This document shows, one piece after another, positions 62,377 to 64,000 of a stretch of DNA of 64,000 bases; the first letter of the stretch is position 1, and each line of letters begins with the position of its first letter. Source of the DNA: Adhaeribacter pallidiroseus. GTDB lineage: Bacteria; Bacteroidota; Bacteroidia; Cytophagales; Hymenobacteraceae. A program made the translations under genes and the position numbers. The stretch spans positions 3,286,001 to 3,350,000 of the forward strand of contig NZ_QASA01000001.1 of the NCBI RefSeq assembly GCF_003340495.1, written 5' to 3'. Below the pieces are notes generated by a model that ran no database searches, had not been told where the DNA came from, and was given only the letters and a program-made list of their open reading frames with translations.

Positions 62377-64000
62377 ATGAAAATCTTTTACTTCCGAATT
62401 CTATCTCTTCTGGTTTTTTCAATTTTTTTTCAAAAAAGCTATGGTCAGGGAGTTACAACCTCTTCGTTAACCGGTACAATCACCGATGCCAACGGCGGTG
62501 AACTTCCGGGGGCTACCATTGTGGCGGTACACACGCCCTCAGGAACGCGCTATGGTACTACCAGCCTGGTAGATGGCCGTTATACCATCCCCAATATGCG
62601 GGTGGGTGGTCCTTACACCATAGATATTACTTTTGTGGGTTATCAGGAGCAGCGATCAGAAAATATCTTTTTGCGCCTTGGCGAACCATTTGTGTTAAAC
62701 GGACGCTTATCAGAATCGGGCACGGCCTTGCAGGAAATAGTGGTCTCGGGTACCCGTAATCCGATTTTAAATGCCGAACGAACCGGCGCCTCTACCAACA
62801 TCAGTCGTCAGCAAATAGAAACTTTGCCTACCATTAACCGGAGTTTGCAGGATTTTACCCGCTTAACCCCCCAGGCCAACGGCAATAGCTTTGGCGGTGC
62901 CAGTAACCGTTTTAATAATATCACCATCGACGGGGCGGTAAATAACGATGTTTTTGGTTTATCTAGTTCGGGTACGCCGGGGGGCCAGGCCAGCACCCAA
63001 CCCATATCCTTAGATGCTATACAAGAAATTCAGGTAGTATTGGCTCCGTACGATGTTACCTATGGTAATTTTACCGGTGGAGGGGTAAATGCGGTTACGC
63101 GGTCCGGCACGAATGACTTTGAGGGCTCTATTTATACTTTTATTAAAGGTGAAAATTTTGTAGGTAGAAACCCAGTCAGTAATGCAAAATATACTACGTT
63201 CTTAGATAACCAATACGGGTTCCGTTTAGGTGGGCCCATTATTAAAAATAAGCTGTTCTTTTTTGTCAACGCCGAAAGAGGACGGCGCGAAGCGCCTTTA
63301 GCCTTTAACGCCGGTGAAAATGGATCGGCTATAACAGTTGGTACAGCGCAAACCATCCGCGATTATACTTTAGCTACTTACGGTTACGATGTGGGCGGCT
63401 ACGGGCCCGTGGATTTAAAAAGAGACAACGACAAACTTTTTGGCCGCATCGATTGGAATATTTCGGATAAACACCAGTTAACCATCCGGCACAATTACAT
63501 TACCGCTTCGGACGATAATTTAACCCGTTCGGGTACCAGCTTCTCGTTTGGCAACAATGCCTACCAGTTTAGTAACCAGCAAAACATTTCGGTGCTGGAG
63601 TTAAGAAGTAATTTGTCGGCTTCTTTATCTAATAATTTAATTTTGGGTTACTCCCGCATCCGCGATAGCCGTGAAATTGCCGGCAGCCTTTTCCCGCAAA
63701 TCCAAATCCGGAACCTGGAAGGTGTTTCGTCCAACAGCGCTTATTTTGGTTCCGAAAGAAGCTCCGTCGCGAACGAACTCGACCAGGATATTTTTGAAAT
63801 TACCGATAACTTCCGGTACGCTTTGGGCAAGCATACTCTAACTTTTGGTACGCACAACGAGTTTTTTAATTTTCGCAATTTATTTATCAACAACGTGGCC
63901 GGTCGTTGGGATTTTAATACTGTAGCCGATTATTTGGCCAATAACCCTTTACAAGCTCGCGCTACTTATTCCATTGTTCCGGGTGAAAGCCGGCCAGCTG
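62377..64000 (+). CDS. TonB-dependent receptor with carboxypeptidase-regulatory domain (5' part)
   Basis: An ATG at 62377 opens a frame of 541 codons that runs past the window end. It has a signal peptide ending near SYGQG (residue 25). A CarboxypepD_reg-like domain follows (LTGTITDANGGELPGATIVA to about 105), then a plug domain with the pattern EIVVSGTRNP, DAIQEIQVVLAPYDVTYGNF and GGGVNAVTRSGTN. The beta-barrel then begins (GSIYTFIKGENF). This is the Oar/OmpA-related outer-membrane receptor type. The ligand is unknown. The leader before the ATG is 416 bases. Confidence 0.93.
   Translation, partial: MKIFYFRILSLLVFSIFFQKSYGQGVTTSSLTGTITDANGGELPGATIVAVHTPSGTRYGTTSLVDGRYTIPNMRVGGPYTIDITFVGYQEQRSENIFLRLGEPFVLNGRLSESGTALQEIVVSGTRNPILNAERTGASTNISRQQIETLPTINRSLQDFTRLTPQANGNSFGGASNRFNNITIDGAVNNDVFGLSSSGTPGGQASTQPISLDAIQEIQVVLAPYDVTYGNFTGGGVNAVTRSGTNDFEGSIYTFIKGENFVGRNPVSNAKYTTFLDNQYGFRLGGPIIKNKLFFFVNAERGRREAPLAFNAGENGSAITVGTAQTIRDYTLATYGYDVGGYGPVDLKRDNDKLFGRIDWNISDKHQLTIRHNYITASDDNLTRSGTSFSFGNNAYQFSNQQNISVLELRSNLSASLSNNLILGYSRIRDSREIAGSLFPQIQIRNLEGVSSNSAYFGSERSSVANELDQDIFEITDNFRYALGKHTLTFGTHNEFFNFRNLFINNVAGRWDFNTVADYLANNPLQARATYSIVPGESRPA

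Noticed and set aside
62189-62501. Two small open frames at the end of the NlpC-receptor gap
   Set aside because: They overlap the signal peptide and first domain of the TonB-dependent receptor in other frames and have no independent support.
1-64000. CRISPR arrays, tRNA or rRNA genes, intact IS elements, prophage
   Set aside because: I looked for regularly spaced repeats, cloverleaf-like segments, transposases and phage genes and saw none. Weak tRNA-like folds cannot be fully excluded by eye.

Overview
The window looks like a chromosomal segment of a Bacteroidota bacterium, most likely a Cytophagales/Hymenobacteraceae relative such as Adhaeribacter. This placement is an inference. It rests on bacillithiol synthase BshA, a TonB-dependent outer-membrane protein with an N-terminal carboxypeptidase-regulatory domain, the hpt-adk-obg order, a SerB-SerA fusion, scarce Shine-Dalgarno sites, and TAnnTTTG-type promoter boxes. 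No tRNA, rRNA, CRISPR array or intact insertion sequence was seen.

Region 1 (1-31.2 kb, moderate GC) is mostly housekeeping. It holds sulfate activation (cysC end, cysD, cysN), two tandem rhomboid proteases, mutL, a secreted GH3/serine-hydrolase fusion, bshA, a frame-broken small membrane protein, an SGNH hydrolase-like protein, serine biosynthesis (SerB-SerA fusion plus serC), an A-type Fe-S carrier, a bestrophin-like channel, an ABC-2 exporter, grpE-dnaJ, hpt-adk-obg, a membrane pyrophosphatase, an M42-like peptidase and a secreted TPR protein. Strong intrinsic terminators separate several convergent or adjacent units.

Region 2 (about 31.2-53.6 kb, clearly AT-rich) is a surface-polysaccharide island, almost entirely on the minus strand. 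It has about ten glycosyltransferases, an acyltransferase-3, an asparagine-synthase-like amidotransferase, FkbM and other methyltransferases, and a tight cassette of FdtA-like ketoisomerase, FemAB-like acyltransferase, methyltransferase, hexapeptide acyltransferase, beta-propeller protein and DegT aminotransferase. This cassette probably makes a modified 3-amino-3,6-dideoxy sugar. Export is assigned to an adjacent Wzm/Wzt-type ABC transporter. The composition break falls inside wzt, between its ATPase and its substrate-recognition domain.

Region 3 (53.6-64 kb, moderate GC again) holds the wzt ATPase part, wzm, a MITE-like element, UDP-xylose synthase, UDP-glucose dehydrogenase and a second asparagine synthase on the minus strand. 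A lipoprotein NlpC/P60 peptidase and the start of a TonB-dependent receptor follow on the plus strand.

Four genes, and probably a fifth, are broken by the same kind of lesion: a -1 shift equal to one missing A in a sense-strand A-rich run. One of these sites is a perfect A AAA AAG slippery heptamer. Assembly error, recent decay and frameshifting or transcriptional slippage all remain open. Separately, a purine/pyrimidine GGTTAGAAAGTTG-type repeat family sits directly after stop codons in one orientation and directly before start codons in the other.
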